Shown: positions 11,030-22,853 of the stretch, in pieces | Position numbering within the stretch: position 1 is the first letter of the stretch | Layout: every line of letters begins with the position of its first letter | From: Culex pipiens pallens | Lineage: Eukaryota > Arthropoda > Insecta > Diptera > Culicidae | DNA: 64,000 bases | Direction of reading: 5' to 3' | Assembly (NCBI RefSeq): GCF_016801865.2 | Contig: NC_068938.1 | Location: 210,889,734 to 210,953,733 of the forward strand | Notes under the pieces: model-generated | The model's database searches: none | What the model was told of the DNA's origin: nothing | Seen by the model: only the letters and a program-made list of their open reading frames with translations | Translations under genes and position numbers: made by a program

Positions 11030-11790
11030 TCACAGTATAATAATTTTCAAAGCATAAAGTTGCAAATTTAGCAAGACTTCAATAAGGTACTTAGCAATTG
11101 AGTTATTGACTTTTCCTGATAGTTCTAGAACCTGAAAAAATAGGTATTTCCTCCCCAAAAATGATTGCCAATTGTCAAAAACTGTCGATGAATAAATCAA
11201 TATCCATCATGGAACAGTCTTAAAAAGGCAATAAAACAACAGCAAAAAAAATACACTTTTGTTTAACTTAAAAGCATGCAAAATATTTTTAAATATATGC
11301 TTTAAAAATAAAAGCCCTTTTACCTGAAATTCTGAGAAAAAATTTAACAATCTCCGTTTTAAAAAATTAAACAAAGTGCTTCCAAAAATATCAGATTGTT
11401 TTTATTTTTTATTTTTAAGCATGCAATGTTTGTCCCTCAAATAATCCAAATAATTTATCTTTAAAGAAAAAAATATCAAAAAGGGCACGAACGAACTCAA
11501 ATTATAATAAATTCAAATGTTTTCAAATAGTTTTCTTTTTGGTTAAAGTGGGTCAAAATAATTAGGTAATTAAAATTGAAAAGTTTCAAATTTGATATTT
11601 GATTTAAAAAAGGCAACGTAAACGTTTTTGGAAAATGAATAAAATAGTTTTAATGAGAAACAAAAGCTTTTTTTATTTCGATAAACTATTATACAAATAA
11701 ATAAAAGTTTTTCGACTCTTGATAATTACTCTGCTCATGCTCGTTCGAAAAAGAATTGTCCAGAAGTCCACGTGGTTGATGGATGGCTCC
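11030..11790. other. AT-rich spacer, nothing recognised
   Basis: AT-rich sequence between the foldback element and the giant palindrome. No ORF above background, no tandem structure, no inverted termini seen. Confidence 0.35.
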
Positions 11791-11793
11791 TTT

Positions 11794-13748
11794 TAGTCAT
11801 GCTACTGAGCAGTTCTCTAGGATTTCGGTCATTCGATTTTTTTTGTATTTTTTAATCCGACTGAAACTTTTTTGGTGCCTTCGGTATGCCCAAAGAAGCC
11901 ATTTTGCATCATTAGTTTGTCCATATAATTTTCCATACAAATTTGGCAGCTGTCCATACAAAAATGATGTATGAAAATTCAAAAATCTGTATCTTTTGAA
12001 GGATTTTTTTGATCGATTTGGTGTCTTCGGCAAAGTTGTAGGTATGGATACGGACTACACTGGAAAAAAATAATACACGGTAAAAAAAATTTGGTGATTT
12101 TTTTATTTAACTTTTTATCACTAAAACTTGATTTACAAAAAAACACTATTTTTAATTTTTTTTATTTTTTGATATGTTTTAGAGGACATAAAATGCCAAC
12201 TTTTCAGAAATTTCCAGGTTGTGCAAAAAATCATTGACCGAGTTATGATTTTTTTAATCAATACTGATTTTTTCAAAAAATCGAAATTTTGGTCGTAAAA
12301 ATTTTTCAACTTCAATTTTCGATGTAAAATCAAATTTGCAATCAAAAAGAACTCTAGTGAAATTTTGATAAAGTGCACCGTTTTCAAGTTATTGCCATAT
12401 TTAAGTGACTTTTTTGAAAATAGTTGCAGTTTTTCATTTTTTTAAATTAGTGCACATGTTTGCTCAGTTTTGAAAAAAAATATTTTTGAAAAGCTGAGAA
12501 AATTCTCTATATTTTGCTTCTTCGGACTTTGTTGATACGACCTTTAGTTGCTGAGATATTGCAATGCAAAGGTTTAAAAACAGGAAAATTGATGTTTTCT
12601 AAGTCTCACCCAAACAACCCACCATTTTCTATCGTCAATATCTCAGCAACTAATGGTCCAATTTTCAATGTTTATATATGAAACATTTGTGAAATTTTCC
12701 GATCTTTTCGAAAAAAATATTTTCAAAATTTTCAAATCAAGACTAACATTTCAAAAAGGCCAAACATTCAATTTTACGCCCTTTTAAAATGTTAGTCTTG
12801 ATTTGAAAATTTTGAAAATATTTTTTTCGAAAAAATCGGAAAATTTCACAAATGTTTCATATATAAACATTGAAAATCGGACCATTAGTTGCTGAGATAT
12901 TGACGATAGAAAATGGTGGGTTGTTTGGGTGAGACTTAGAAAACATAAATTTTCCTGTTTTTAAACCTTTGCATTGCAATATCTCAGCAACTAAAGGTCG
13001 TATCAACAAAGTCCGAAGAAGCAAAATATAGAGAATTTTCTCAGCTTTTCAAAAATATTTTTTTCAAAAGTGGGCAAACATGTGCACTAATTTAAAAAAA
13101 TGAAAAACCGCGACTATTTTCAAAGAAGTCACTTAAATATGGCAATAACTTGAAAACGCTGCACTTTATCAAAATTTCACTAGAGTACTTTTTGATTGCA
13201 AATTTGATTTTACATCGAAAAATAAAGTTGAAAAATTTTTACGACCAAAATTTCGATTTTTTGAAAAAATCAGTGTTGATTAAAAAATTCATAACTCGGT
13301 CAATGATTTTTTGCACAACCTGGAAATTTCTGAAAAGTTGGCATTTTATGTCCTCTAAAACATATCAAAAAATAAAAAAAAATAAAAATAGTGTTTTTTT
13401 GTAAATCAAGTTTTAGTGGTAAAAAGTTAAATAAAAAAATCACCAAATTTTTTTTACCGTGTATTATTTTTTTCCAGTGTAGTCCGTATCCATACCTACA
13501 ACTTTGCCGAAGACACCAAATCGATCAAAAATTCCTTCAAAAGATACAGATTTTTGAATTTTCAGACATCATTTTTGTATGGACAGCTGCCAAATTTGTA
13601 TGGAAAATTATATGGACAAACTAATGATGCAAAATGGCTTCTTTGGGCATACCGAAGGCACCAAAAAAGTTTCAGTCGGATTAAAAAACACAAAAATTAA
13701 AATTGAAGAAAAAAGACCGATTTCGTAGAGAATTGCTCTACTGTCACA
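11794..13748. repeat. Giant palindrome, arms about 0.95 kb, centre near 12769
   Basis: Left arm about 11794-12760 and right arm about 12778-13748 are reverse complements with only scattered differences and small indels. GACTAACATTTCAAAAAGG (from 12741) faces CTTTTAAAATGTTAGTC (to 12797) across a loop of about 17 nt. The arms encode the same 84-residue frame in opposite orientation (12133-12387 minus, 13150-13404 plus), which follows from symmetry and does not indicate a gene. Inside each arm TTAGTTGCTGAGATATTG and its reverse complement occur ~100 bp apart, a hairpin nested in the hairpin. Part of the arm (AACTTTGCCGAAGACACC..., TTTGTATGGACA) has a diverged relative at 48190-48310, so the arm derives from a dispersed repeat. 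Confidence 0.9.
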
Positions 13749-13956
13749 ATTTGGAGTTTCTTGTTGAAACTCACCTTTTACTTTTTTTTACAAAAAAATA
13801 ATCAAGAAATGAGATTGTATGACCCCGAAATGGATAACTTTGCAGGATTATGTCCAATCGACTTGCTATCTTCGACAAAGCTGAGAGACATTTGTCTAAA
13901 AATTGAAATCAATGCTGATAAGTGGTCAAAATTGTTATCGTAACGATTTTTCCTAA

Positions 13957-14382
13957 CATCCCGCATAAAAAAGCACCATATCAAAACTTTTTCTCATATG
14001 GTAATTGAACTTTAAACTATATTGTTACTACCATTTCCTAAAATGTTTGTCTACTATTTTAGAAATGGTATATATATGGTTGGCATGAATTTTTACTATC
14101 TCTCAAATGGTTTAACCATCTGGCATAACGGTGGTTAGCAATGGTAACCTTAAAAAACTCAGTACTATTTTCGTCTAAAAACTGTTTGTTGTATGGTTAA
14201 GAAATGGTTTAAGTACTATTTGGCAAAAAGTAACCTTAAAACAAATAGTTCACAAATAGTTTAATATAGTTAAATTTTAATTTTTGGAATTTGTAAAAAC
14301 GATTTCAGAAATAGTTACCATTTCTCAAAGTGTCATTGTATGATCCAATATGGTAATCAAATGGTAATTTTTTATCCGGGAT
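13957..14382. mobile_element. MITE with imperfect terminal inverted repeats ATCCCGSATAAAAAA
   Basis: The left end CATCCCGCATAAAAAAG (13957-13973) matches the reverse complement of the right end TTTTTTATCCGGGAT (about 14368-14382). Length is about 425 bp with no coding capacity. The interior is dense in ATGGTT/ATGGTAA/CTATTTG words and contains a smaller hairpin around 14030-14070 (ACCATTTCCTAAAAT facing ATTTTAGAAATGGT). I could not see an unambiguous target-site duplication. Superfamily unassigned. Confidence 0.65.
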
Positions 14383-15900
14383 TTGATCACCTTTCTTATA
14401 AAATTTCATAGAATTGGTATCTTTCCACCCATCAACCCCCCCAACTCCAAACCAGAACCTTTCAAACCCTCATTTCGCACCTCCATCTGGAAATGGCTTC
14501 CGCGCGCTGACGGGGCGCCGGGAAAATTTATGTTCACTACATTTGGCCGCCACCGCCTTCGCGAGATAACCCTAATTAAGGACATCCCCCGGGTTTCCGG
14601 GGCATTTCCCAGCCGACGCGACCATGTTTATCTGTTGTTTCCCGGAAAACACACAAAACCCCCGTGACCTTCCACGGGGTAGGAGGGGGTGGGTCGGATG
14701 CTCTCTCTTCAAAAGGGGCCGAGGGACTAAGAAACCTTCAATTTAAGGCACACGGCTATTAATTAGGCCGTCGGGCCATAAATTGAGCGCGAAAGGCTCA
14801 ACAGGCGCCGCTGAAGGATCCCCCACCATTACCTTTTTTATTTTGTGTTTTTGAGGTGGTTGAAAAGGGAAAAAGGCCCTCTCTGCGAGGTTTTTAACTC
14901 TTGATGAACAAATGTGGCAGCTGGATTTAGTTTTCGGGGGAAAGTTCATTACCCGGAAAAGGGGTGCAACCGGCTTTCCCCAAAGGGTTTTTTTTTCATG
15001 GTTTTGAACTTTTTTGGAATGGATCAAACGTACCTGACTGAAGGGTAATCAGATCCTCGTCGGTGCAAAAAACCATGAAAAGTTCCAACTCTCATGTCGA
15101 ACATAAATTCTGGAAAAATTAGGAAATTTTCCCTCCTCTCAAACACACATTCGACCTCCCTCCCACCCGAAAAGGGACAGGGGGAAAACTTTTCTCAAAA
15201 GAAAGCGAAAAACTTTCCATCAGCTCCGTTTGCGAGCAAAATTGACCCTTTCATCGATTGTGCTGCGCTGCAACTGATGGCAAAACTTGTCCCCTTTTTC
15301 CACCCCTCTCCCCCCAACCAAAAAAAAAGCATTGTCGGAATTTTTCCCTCCGAGAGGAGGGATTAAAGGGGGTTGGAGAGGTGAAAAGATATCCTTGCGG
15401 ATATTGCATGCATACACTTTTCGACGGACGAGAAATTGCATTCCTTGCAGCAGCAGCATGGAAAATGGAAAGCAATTCCAACTCGCTTTCTATCGAATAG
15501 TTTTTTTTTCTACTGTTGGTTGTGTGTGTCATAGAGTCAGGATGGAAACGCTCTAACTTTTGCGCAACTGGCAACGATTTTCACACTGACAAACGCACAC
15601 AAACTCACATATTGGATGCTGTGTCATGGGCAAAGTTCTCCATCCCCGCCAGGATGACGGATTTGGTACGTTGCGAATTGGAGTTATTTTTATACTTCAA
15701 CCTGTTTTTTATTTGTTATTTCTATTGAGAGCTTTGAAAAATGCTGCACCACCCATGCAGTTAGGAACGTTTTTTGTATGCAGATTCTGATGGATTTGGA
15801 AGCACGTTTGGAATTTGATGCACAAATTACATAAGAATTTATAATATTTTGTAAAATTATTCCCATTTTAAATTTACTCGTTGATTAAATCATAATCTAT
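14383..15900. other. Unique-looking moderate-GC block, no gene recognised
   Basis: Several overlapping open frames of 80-107 codons occur on both strands (14383-15730), none with a recognisable motif. The sequence is rich in C runs and A runs (for example 15300-15330). Likely intergenic or intronic. Confidence 0.4.
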
Positions 15901-16009
15901 ACCAACATATTTCACCGAAATTTGAAATGAACATGAAATTTGTTAGTGTGATCACCTTCAAACCAATCACTAATTTATGTTCTAGAACTATATCGTACAT
16001 TGAAAATCG

Positions 16010-16770
16010 ATTAACCCTTTACTACTCAATATTTTTTTTTCCAAAATTGTTACTTTTCTCTTATTCAGGGAGTAATTTCGAGCATTTTTTGTTTTACCTA
16101 AAGATTATTTCCCTTGTTTTATGTTTTTCTTCAAAAATTTTTAGTATTTCTATATGTATTTATCTTGTTTGGTTTGATTTTTTTATTTGCAGTTTTTAAC
16201 CACAAACTCCAATCATTATCATTTTCCTATTTGCTGTTTTTCATTCATGGATTTTTTTTAAAATCGTGATATCGTCAAAGTTAGAAAAAACACGAAATTT
16301 TAAAATGAAAAATTTTGTTCTAAATGAAAAAATGACCCTTCTGGGTCAATGTAGATTCGAAAAGTACATTAAATTTCCCATAAAATGACATGTTCCAAAT
16401 TTTTTTACAGTCGAGTAACGGAAAATGGGAGAATTTTTAATACTTTTTAGTGTTTTTTTCGATGAAAACTACGTTTTTTCGGAATTCTGAGTACGCCATC
16501 AAATCGGGCGTCTTATTTTACATAAAAGTCCCTTTGACACAAAATTTCTATCTCATCACCGTGTGAGGCTGCAAATTATTGAAAAACACCTCTTTTTTCG
16601 CATGTTCAAAAATAGAAGGGGTCGTACCGCCCCTCCGTCACGAGATATCAAAAAACGGACATCGGATTCGTGATCAGGGACAAAAGTTACCCCTTAGGAC
16701 AAAGTTTCACGCAAATCGAAGAGGGGACGGGGCAACTGCTGTGTGAGTTGGCGGAGAATTACCCAGCTAT
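16010..16770. mobile_element. Mosquito-type dispersed repeat, relatively complete copy
   Basis: From TTAACCCTTTACTAC through TGACCCTTCTGGGTCAATG, ACGAGATATCAAAAAACGG, GACAAAGTTTCACGCAAATC and GGGGCAACTGCTGTGTGAGT to GAGAATTACCCAGCT, this block has the wording of a repeat I associate with mosquito genomes; that recognition is from memory and not a search. A shorter relative lies at about 59980-60175 and appears internally deleted. No protein coding. Termini and superfamily not determined. Confidence 0.6.
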
Positions 16771-16774
16771 AATT

Positions 16775-17225
16775 TGAAAGTTGGAAATTGGAAGTTGGAA
16801 GTCGGAAATTGTAAATTGGAAGTTGGAAGTAGGAAGTGGGAAATTGGAAATTGGAAGTTGGAAGCTATAAGTTGGAAGTCGGGAATTGGAAATTGGAAGT
16901 TGGAAGTGGGAAGTTGTAAGTTGGAAGTTGGAAAATGGAATTGGAAGTTGGAAGTTATGAGCTGGAAGTTGGAATTTGGAAATTGGAAATTGGAAATTGG
17001 AAGTTGGAAGTGGGAAGTGGGAAGTGAGAAGTGGAAAATTGGAAGTTGGAAGTTATAAATCTATGAAGCTATAAAGTTATGAAGTTATGAAGTTATGAAG
17101 TCGGAAGTTGGAAGTTGGAAGCTATAAGTTGGAAGTTGGAAGTTGGAAATTGGAAATTTGAAGTTAGAAATTGGAAATTTGATGTTGGAAGTGGGAAGTT
17201 GGAAGTTGGATATTGGAAGTTTGAA
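16775..17225. repeat. 7-bp minisatellite (TTGGAAR)n with TATGAAG interruptions
   Basis: Tandem 7-bp units TTGGAAG, TTGGAAA and TTGTAAG fill about 450 bp. Around 17060-17100 a sub-block of TATGAAG units interrupts. Because 7 is not a multiple of 3, one frame reads GNWKLEV repeats (16774-17058), which accounts for the 94-codon open frame. Noncoding. Confidence 0.95.
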
Positions 17226-18820
17226 TTTTTTTTTGCCGAGGATTTGATTTTGATTTTATTTTATTATTTTTTTTGCTAAGGTTATATTTTTTTATTGAAA
17301 CGCAATAAACTTAAACTAGCTCTCTCGTAATTTCTGTTCTAAAACACCTTTGTTCAAACCTTGCGTGTTTCCCTAAGACCATAAATCCTGCAATCGCCCA
17401 CCATAACGCATCAAGCTTGCCTGCGCATGCCATCCATTTCCCCATCATAATGAATAGCTCAGAATCATCTCCCGCGATCGCGTATCTTTATGTCGAACGC
17501 CTCAAACCATGAACACCACGGAGATGGTCACACTTGGCGGACCTCCAAGTACTTCCGAAGCGCATCCCGTAATCGCTTCAATTATAATCACTCCGACTTC
17601 CAGGCCCAGCAAGTCGGAATGTTCCATTATATTTAAAAACCAAACACCCCCTCATTTTTTTCTGACTTCCACTAGTTGTTGTTTTTACAAGTTCTTGCTC
17701 TGCCTCTGTTGGCCTTCAACGCCTGTGCGGTTCGCTGGGTCTCTTCTCGGGACTTTTATGCTTCCGTTTCGAAGACCCGCCAGGAAAGTTGTGAAGTTAA
17801 TGACTTTGGGTTTTGCTTTCATGCCTGACTGCCTCCTTCTTCTCGGCCATAGAATAATGGTCAGGCGGGTCTCTTCCGGAACTGTTTGCCTAGTTTTCGG
17901 CAGGTTTCGACGTCGACGTCGTCGCGGTCCGAAATGGATTGTGGACAGAACTTTATGGGGCTTTTGGTTCTGGTTTTGAGCGGGGATTTTAAAGCTGGCG
18001 GAAAAATGGCTCTAAAGTGTGTGTTATGGTTTATTTTGTGGAGTTCGCCAAGTGGAAAAATGGTTTTAATTGTGTTTTTTTCGGTGGTTTGTTTTGATGG
18101 CTGAACTTGGATGGGAAGACCTTGGAAAAACTCTTCAATTACGGACTTCAACGTAACTGCCTTGACCTCCAACTTCAAAGATATCCAAAATCCTCTTTAA
18201 CACCCAATTTTCCAGTTATCCTAATCAAAATGATTGTTTTTATTGACGTCTATAAATAAAGCTCAGCGCCTTAACCCCCAACTCCACCCACTCTCAGAAA
18301 AGCCATTAAAACCGATTTTCCGGTGGGCTTGCGAGCGAAATTAATTCGTTCGTCGTCTTTCGATTCACTTTGCCTCCGAAAGAGTTGGCCCAAGTGGCCC
18401 AAGTTGGCCCAAGCGATTTGACTTTGCCTCACATTAAAGTTTGTTTTCGGTTCGTTGAATCGGGCCAGAAAAGTGATTTTCCGGCGCCCCCGAGGAAGTC
18501 GACAACTAAAGAGATTGATGGCACGGAACTTACAGATTTTGTGTGTTTGGTTTGAAGCTTAAGCCGATGTCGTTACCTGGAGCGAGAAGAGGAGAAAAAT
18601 CTAGGTTAGAAATTATTCAAGTTGGGAAAACAAACGTATAAAAGCAGGTTTGGAAAGCAATCCGGAAAAGGTCCCCAAAATGTAATAAAGCATAATCCGC
18701 ACCGGATGGTGCACCCAACTATTTCGCAAACATGTCACACTAAAACCCGGTCATAAAGTGTGACCTGCCTGGTCTAGTCGGGGCGTACGAGCTTCAGAGC
18801 AGAGGTTGTCAAATTGAACT
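17226..18820. other. Unique-looking block with one isolated TCCGTAAT motif
   Basis: Moderate-GC sequence. A 156-codon open frame at 17509-17979 has no recognisable domain and is overlapped by minus-strand frames. An isolated reverse copy of the composite-family motif, TTACGGACTTCAA, lies at 18139-18151. No gene supported. Confidence 0.4.
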
Positions 18821-18824
18821 AACA

Positions 18825-19600
18825 TGAACTGAAACAGAAACTGGAACAGGAACTGAAACAGAAACTGAAACAGAAACTGAAACAGAAACCGAAGCAGAAA
18901 CTGAAACAGAAACTGAAACAGAAACTGAAACAGAAACTGAAACTGAAACAGAAACAGAAACTGAAACTGAAACTGAAACAGAAACTGAAACAGAAACTGA
19001 AACAGAAACTCAAACAGAAACTGAAACAGAAACTGAAACAGAAACAGAAACTGAAACTGAAACAGAAACTGAAACTGAAACAGAAACTGAAACAGAAACT
19101 GAAACAGAAACTGAAACAGAAACTGAAACAGAAACAGAAACTGAAACAGAAACTGAAACAGAAACTGAAACAGAAACTGAAACAGAAACTGAAACAGAAA
19201 CTGAAACAGAAACTGAAACAGAAACTGAAACAGAAACTGAAACAGAAACTGAAACTGAAACAGAAACTGAAACAGAAACTGAAACAGAAACTGGAACAGA
19301 AACTGAAACAGAAACTGAAACAGAAACTGAATTCAGTTTCTTTTTGACAGATTGACAGATTTTGACACTTTCACTTTTCACAAATTGACACTTTATATCT
19401 GCATCACGTCTTTACACTGACTTACCTTAGAATCCTTCACACTGACACTGACTAACCTTTAAAACACTATCACTTGGATCAAATTTTAGAAAAGATTCTT
19501 GTACCTACCTTGAATTTGACGTCCGTAATAGAAGTCATAACATTTTAATTATTGTTATGTTTAAAGCTACCTCAAATTTGAAGTCCGTAATAGACGAGCA
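18825..19600 (+). repeat. Composite repeat family copy 2, longest GAAACT minisatellite
   Basis: About 500 bp of GAAACT/GAAACA units (18825-19325), ending in a perfect 20-bp palindrome AGAAACTGAATTCAGTTTCT at 19322-19341. The tail continues TTTTTGACAGATTGACAG, CACTTTCACTTTTC, GACTTACCTT (about 19420), ACTAACCTTT, CACTATCACTTGGATCAAATTTT, then the core motif twice (TTGACGTCCGTAAT about 19515, TTGAAGTCCGTAAT about 19578). Minus-strand frames here read (SV)n and are repeat artefacts. Confidence 0.9.
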
Positions 19601-20595
19601 AATCCTCAAAATTTGACTATCGTTGAGAACCACTGCCAATCAGCAAGATAACCGTTCTGCCCCGTATTTTTTATCATCCGTAGCGTTCCGGGATAGCAAA
19701 CGGGAAGAAAATCAGCACAAAAAACTCCACATTCAAATACTCCCAGAGCTATTTCATGATAGCTGGAACCCCGGAAGGCAAAATGGCAAACAAACGACGC
19801 TCTCAAAAGTTCTTCGCGACAAAAAAAATTGCTCAAAAATGAGTGAGAAAAAAACTCAGACATTTTTAATGCAGCGCCGGGCGAGGACCACATGTGTAAA
19901 GTAGCGCCCGTATATTATTTTATTTTCAAACATAAACTACCCCCAACTGAGACCTTGGTCGAGAGTGTTGCTTTCATGCAGACCTTCGACGACGTCAGAA
20001 GTTGCGGGGAAGGTGGTGTCAGGACGTGTGCACACTTTTATGCTGCTGCTATCCCCTTAAGTGCCTTCGATATCTTCTGCTGGTGGTGGTAGAGAGTGCT
20101 GGCGGTTGTGGCTTATCCACACACAGGCTTGGTCAGAACATCTGCTTCGAGCGTGGATTACCGGGGGTCTCATGTTTCTTAGGGAGAGAGTGTGTCGATG
20201 ATGGAGGCTTCTTCTTTTAAAATTTTAAGGGACTCTTGAAAAACTTTCAATTTGGTGACAGAATACTTTTTGAAAATTTCTAAACAGGTCCAGATATCTC
20301 TTGGCAGCAAGCTGACAGAAAATAGAAGGACCACACTATGCCAAAGTACTCAACATAATCCCACCTAATGGACCCAGACATATCTCGCTAGAAGCATGAC
20401 AGTGTCCCATGGACTTAGAAGCTGTCATAAGACTCACCTACGATGATGAAGTGTGGCAAGTGTGCTATTTTTGGACGTTGTGTCCAACTGTGGTTGGCTG
20501 GAGAGCTCAGCGATTCAGTAGCGTTACTGAATGTATCAAAACATATGAATTATGACAGTTTGATCCAAGCAGCAATGGGGGAATTGCTTCCTGGT
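19601..20595. other. Unique-looking spacer between two composite copies
   Basis: Moderate GC, overlapping frames on both strands (19606-19904) without motifs. No recognisable gene. Confidence 0.4.
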
Positions 20596-20598
20596 ACA

Positions 20599-20945
20599 AA
20601 ACTGAAACAGAAACTGAAACAGAAACAGAAACTGAAACAGAATCTGAAATAAAATCCGAAACTTAATTCAGTTTCTTATTGACAGATTGACAGAATTGCA
20701 CGTTCACACTTTCACTTTGCGCTTCAATCACACTGACTTACCTTGCATTTCACTTTCATTTAGCATTTACCACTTCTTACACTGACTTACCTGCCATAAC
20801 ACTAACACTTTGATCAAATTTTGGAAACAGTTCTTGCTGCTTCCTTCAATTTGAAGTCCGTAATAGAGGTGAGAATTTTTAATATGTCAAATTTCACGAT
20901 AAATTTGAAGTACTTTCTTGATATTGAAGTCCGTAATAGAGGTAT
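20599..20945 (+). repeat. Composite repeat family copy 3, very short minisatellite
   Basis: Only about 60 bp of GAAACT-type units remain (20599-20657). The junction palindrome is present with one mismatch (GAAACTTAATTCAGTTTC, 20658-20675). The tail is well kept: TATTGACAGATTGACAG, CACTTTCACTTTGCG, GACTTACCTTGC, ACTGACTTACCTGCC, CACTTTGATCAAATTTTGG, and the core motif at about 20851 and 20925, each followed by AGAGGT. It shows that the tail and not the array length defines the family. Confidence 0.85.
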
Positions 20946-22850
20946 CATTCATAATTCGATGATTTTTAGTCATTCAAAATTCTGAAAAATTCTAAAAATT
21001 AACTATAAAGTGCTCACGATTCATTTCCAGTCAACCCAACCCTTCAGCCTCGAACGTCATAAATAAACGCGTCAAATATTAATGCGTCCACCCCGGACAG
21101 TGCAGAGAGCATCATGAGCTCCTAATAAATAAACGCTAATTCGAGTGACAGTAACGATAATAATGTATGCCGCATCGAATAATTCCCAGCCTCACCTCAC
21201 GCCTCAAAACCGCACAATATTAGTTTAATTTTAGCCACACGGGGGAATGTCCGCAGCTGACTGATTTAGGTGGTAATATTTAAAAAGGGCTTAAAGCAAA
21301 ATTTGAAGAATTTTTTTTTTCAAATTGAAATTCGTTTTTTAAACAAATTTCTTTTTAGAAATTTAAAAAATAATTTTAAATTGATTAAGAATTACTAGTC
21401 TTCTCGTACGCCATCTATCTGAATCAAAATGAGCCGCGAAATGCACACTCTGGCGGGAATGCGTTGCTCGGTGGTAACGAAATGCACATTTGACAGTGAA
21501 TCTGGTTGAATAATTTAGGTTAGGTGCACAGGCGTACAGGGAGTGCAATTTGGATGCAATTTTGAGGGCGCAGCTGTTATGCAGAATGATTGGTGAAGTG
21601 ATTTGTGTTTGCGGGTTTAATTGCAATCAGGTATGAATTTAGATGTGGGTCTTGTTAAAATTTTATTAATTTTTCGAATTTCTTTGAAAATTGGTAAAAA
21701 ACAGTTGTAACAAGGTAATTTGATCTTGAAGTCCGTAATAGAGATGAAACCCCATCAAAATTTAAAATAAACCAAGTTTACTTAACTTTTGCCTACAAAA
21801 TCACTTGGTATGACTTGAAAAAACCACTTTTCACTTCCAAAAACCACCTCAGGCCATACCGCAAAGCCAAAACACCGCCGCATCGCAAAATTCCTCCAAA
21901 ACTTCAAACCACATCAAGTCGGTTTCCCCTTGCAGCAAAACAATGCCAACAATTTTGCATCATCCTGGCGAAATTCCCAAACTCCCCCAGGATAAACTCG
22001 AACTTTGTCCGGCCTACCCCCCCGCCGAAAGAAGGATAAATATCCTGTGGGGACGCTCTGTGTAGGCTCTCCTGAATTTCTGGAATGTGAGACTTTTCCG
22101 ATTTTCCCACCGTCACCACCTCGCTCTCTCAGGGGAGCGATCTCACAATCGGGAAACAAAAGCGGGCCAAGATCCTCAACCATCTGGTTTGGTCAGCAGC
22201 GGGGGGACCCCCACCAACACCACAGATGATACCTCTACCGGGCTGGTGGCGGCAAGATGGGGCGGTGGAAGATAAATTGTTGGTTTAAGTCGACGGGAGG
22301 GGGAAATAAATTTTAAACCTTGCAACATTACTCTAGCGCACAGTTTTTCGAGAGAGAGAGAGGGATGGCCAAACTTTTGCCGGACCCATTGTTGCCGATA
22401 AATTACGGGAAGGAAATTATTGCATTTTGCTACTTGGCTTTTTCCAATAGCCCTTCTTTTTCCGGAAGCGAGAAGCTCCGAAATGTAATAATCGTTTGGA
22501 CTTTGGTGTCTTCGTGGACCAACCTCGAGCGAGCCAAGATTGCAACATATGTTGTGGTGGGGCCCCAGCAGCATATGTTGCATTACGGAGCAATTTTTTT
22601 GCTGGTGAGGAGAGAACTTTAATGTAAAAACGCCTAACGGACGGCGTCGCACCACCGAAGAGAGAGCACAGCTTGGGCCTAATTTTTTAATGATATGGAA
22701 ATTATTTATGGGATCCGCCAGCGCGAGTGCTCTCCCTTAAGGGCCTGGAATGCGGGTCACTTGGCGATGTCACGGAAGGTGAAGAAATATGGTCGTGGTA
22801 GGATGAAGTTGTTGAGGTTGAGATGCTCTGTTGAACTGAAATTGTGCTGA
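20946..22850. other. Unique-looking block with one isolated TCCGTAAT motif
   Basis: A lone TTGAAGTCCGTAATAGAGAT lies at 21726-21745, without minisatellite or other tail words. The rest is moderate-GC sequence. The minus-strand 159-codon frame at 22176-22655 has no recognisable domain and overlaps a 100-codon frame on the plus strand, so it is not called a gene. Confidence 0.45.
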
Positions 22851-22853
22851 ATT

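Noticed and set aside
12133..13404. Identical 84-residue peptides on opposite strands as a duplicated gene pair
   Set aside because: Explained by the giant palindrome; the peptide is Phe/Lys/Ile-rich without motifs and sits in a dispersed noncoding repeat.
16774..17058. 94-codon GNWKLEV repeat protein
   Set aside because: Artefact of the 7-bp minisatellite, which cycles through three frames every 21 bp.
17509..17979. 156-codon plus-strand frame with hydrophobic and Arg-rich segments
   Set aside because: No domain recognised; the Arg run comes from GTCGACGTCGTCG-like sequence.
19010..19381. Minus-strand 123-codon (SV)n frame, with similar ones at 22757-23092 and 25355-25810
   Set aside because: Produced by the 6-bp array; array length varies freely between copies and no flanking exon-like sequence exists.
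22176..22655. 159-codon minus-strand frame as a possible gene
   Set aside because: Peptide unrecognised; an overlapping 100-codon frame on the plus strand suggests chance openness in moderate-GC DNA.
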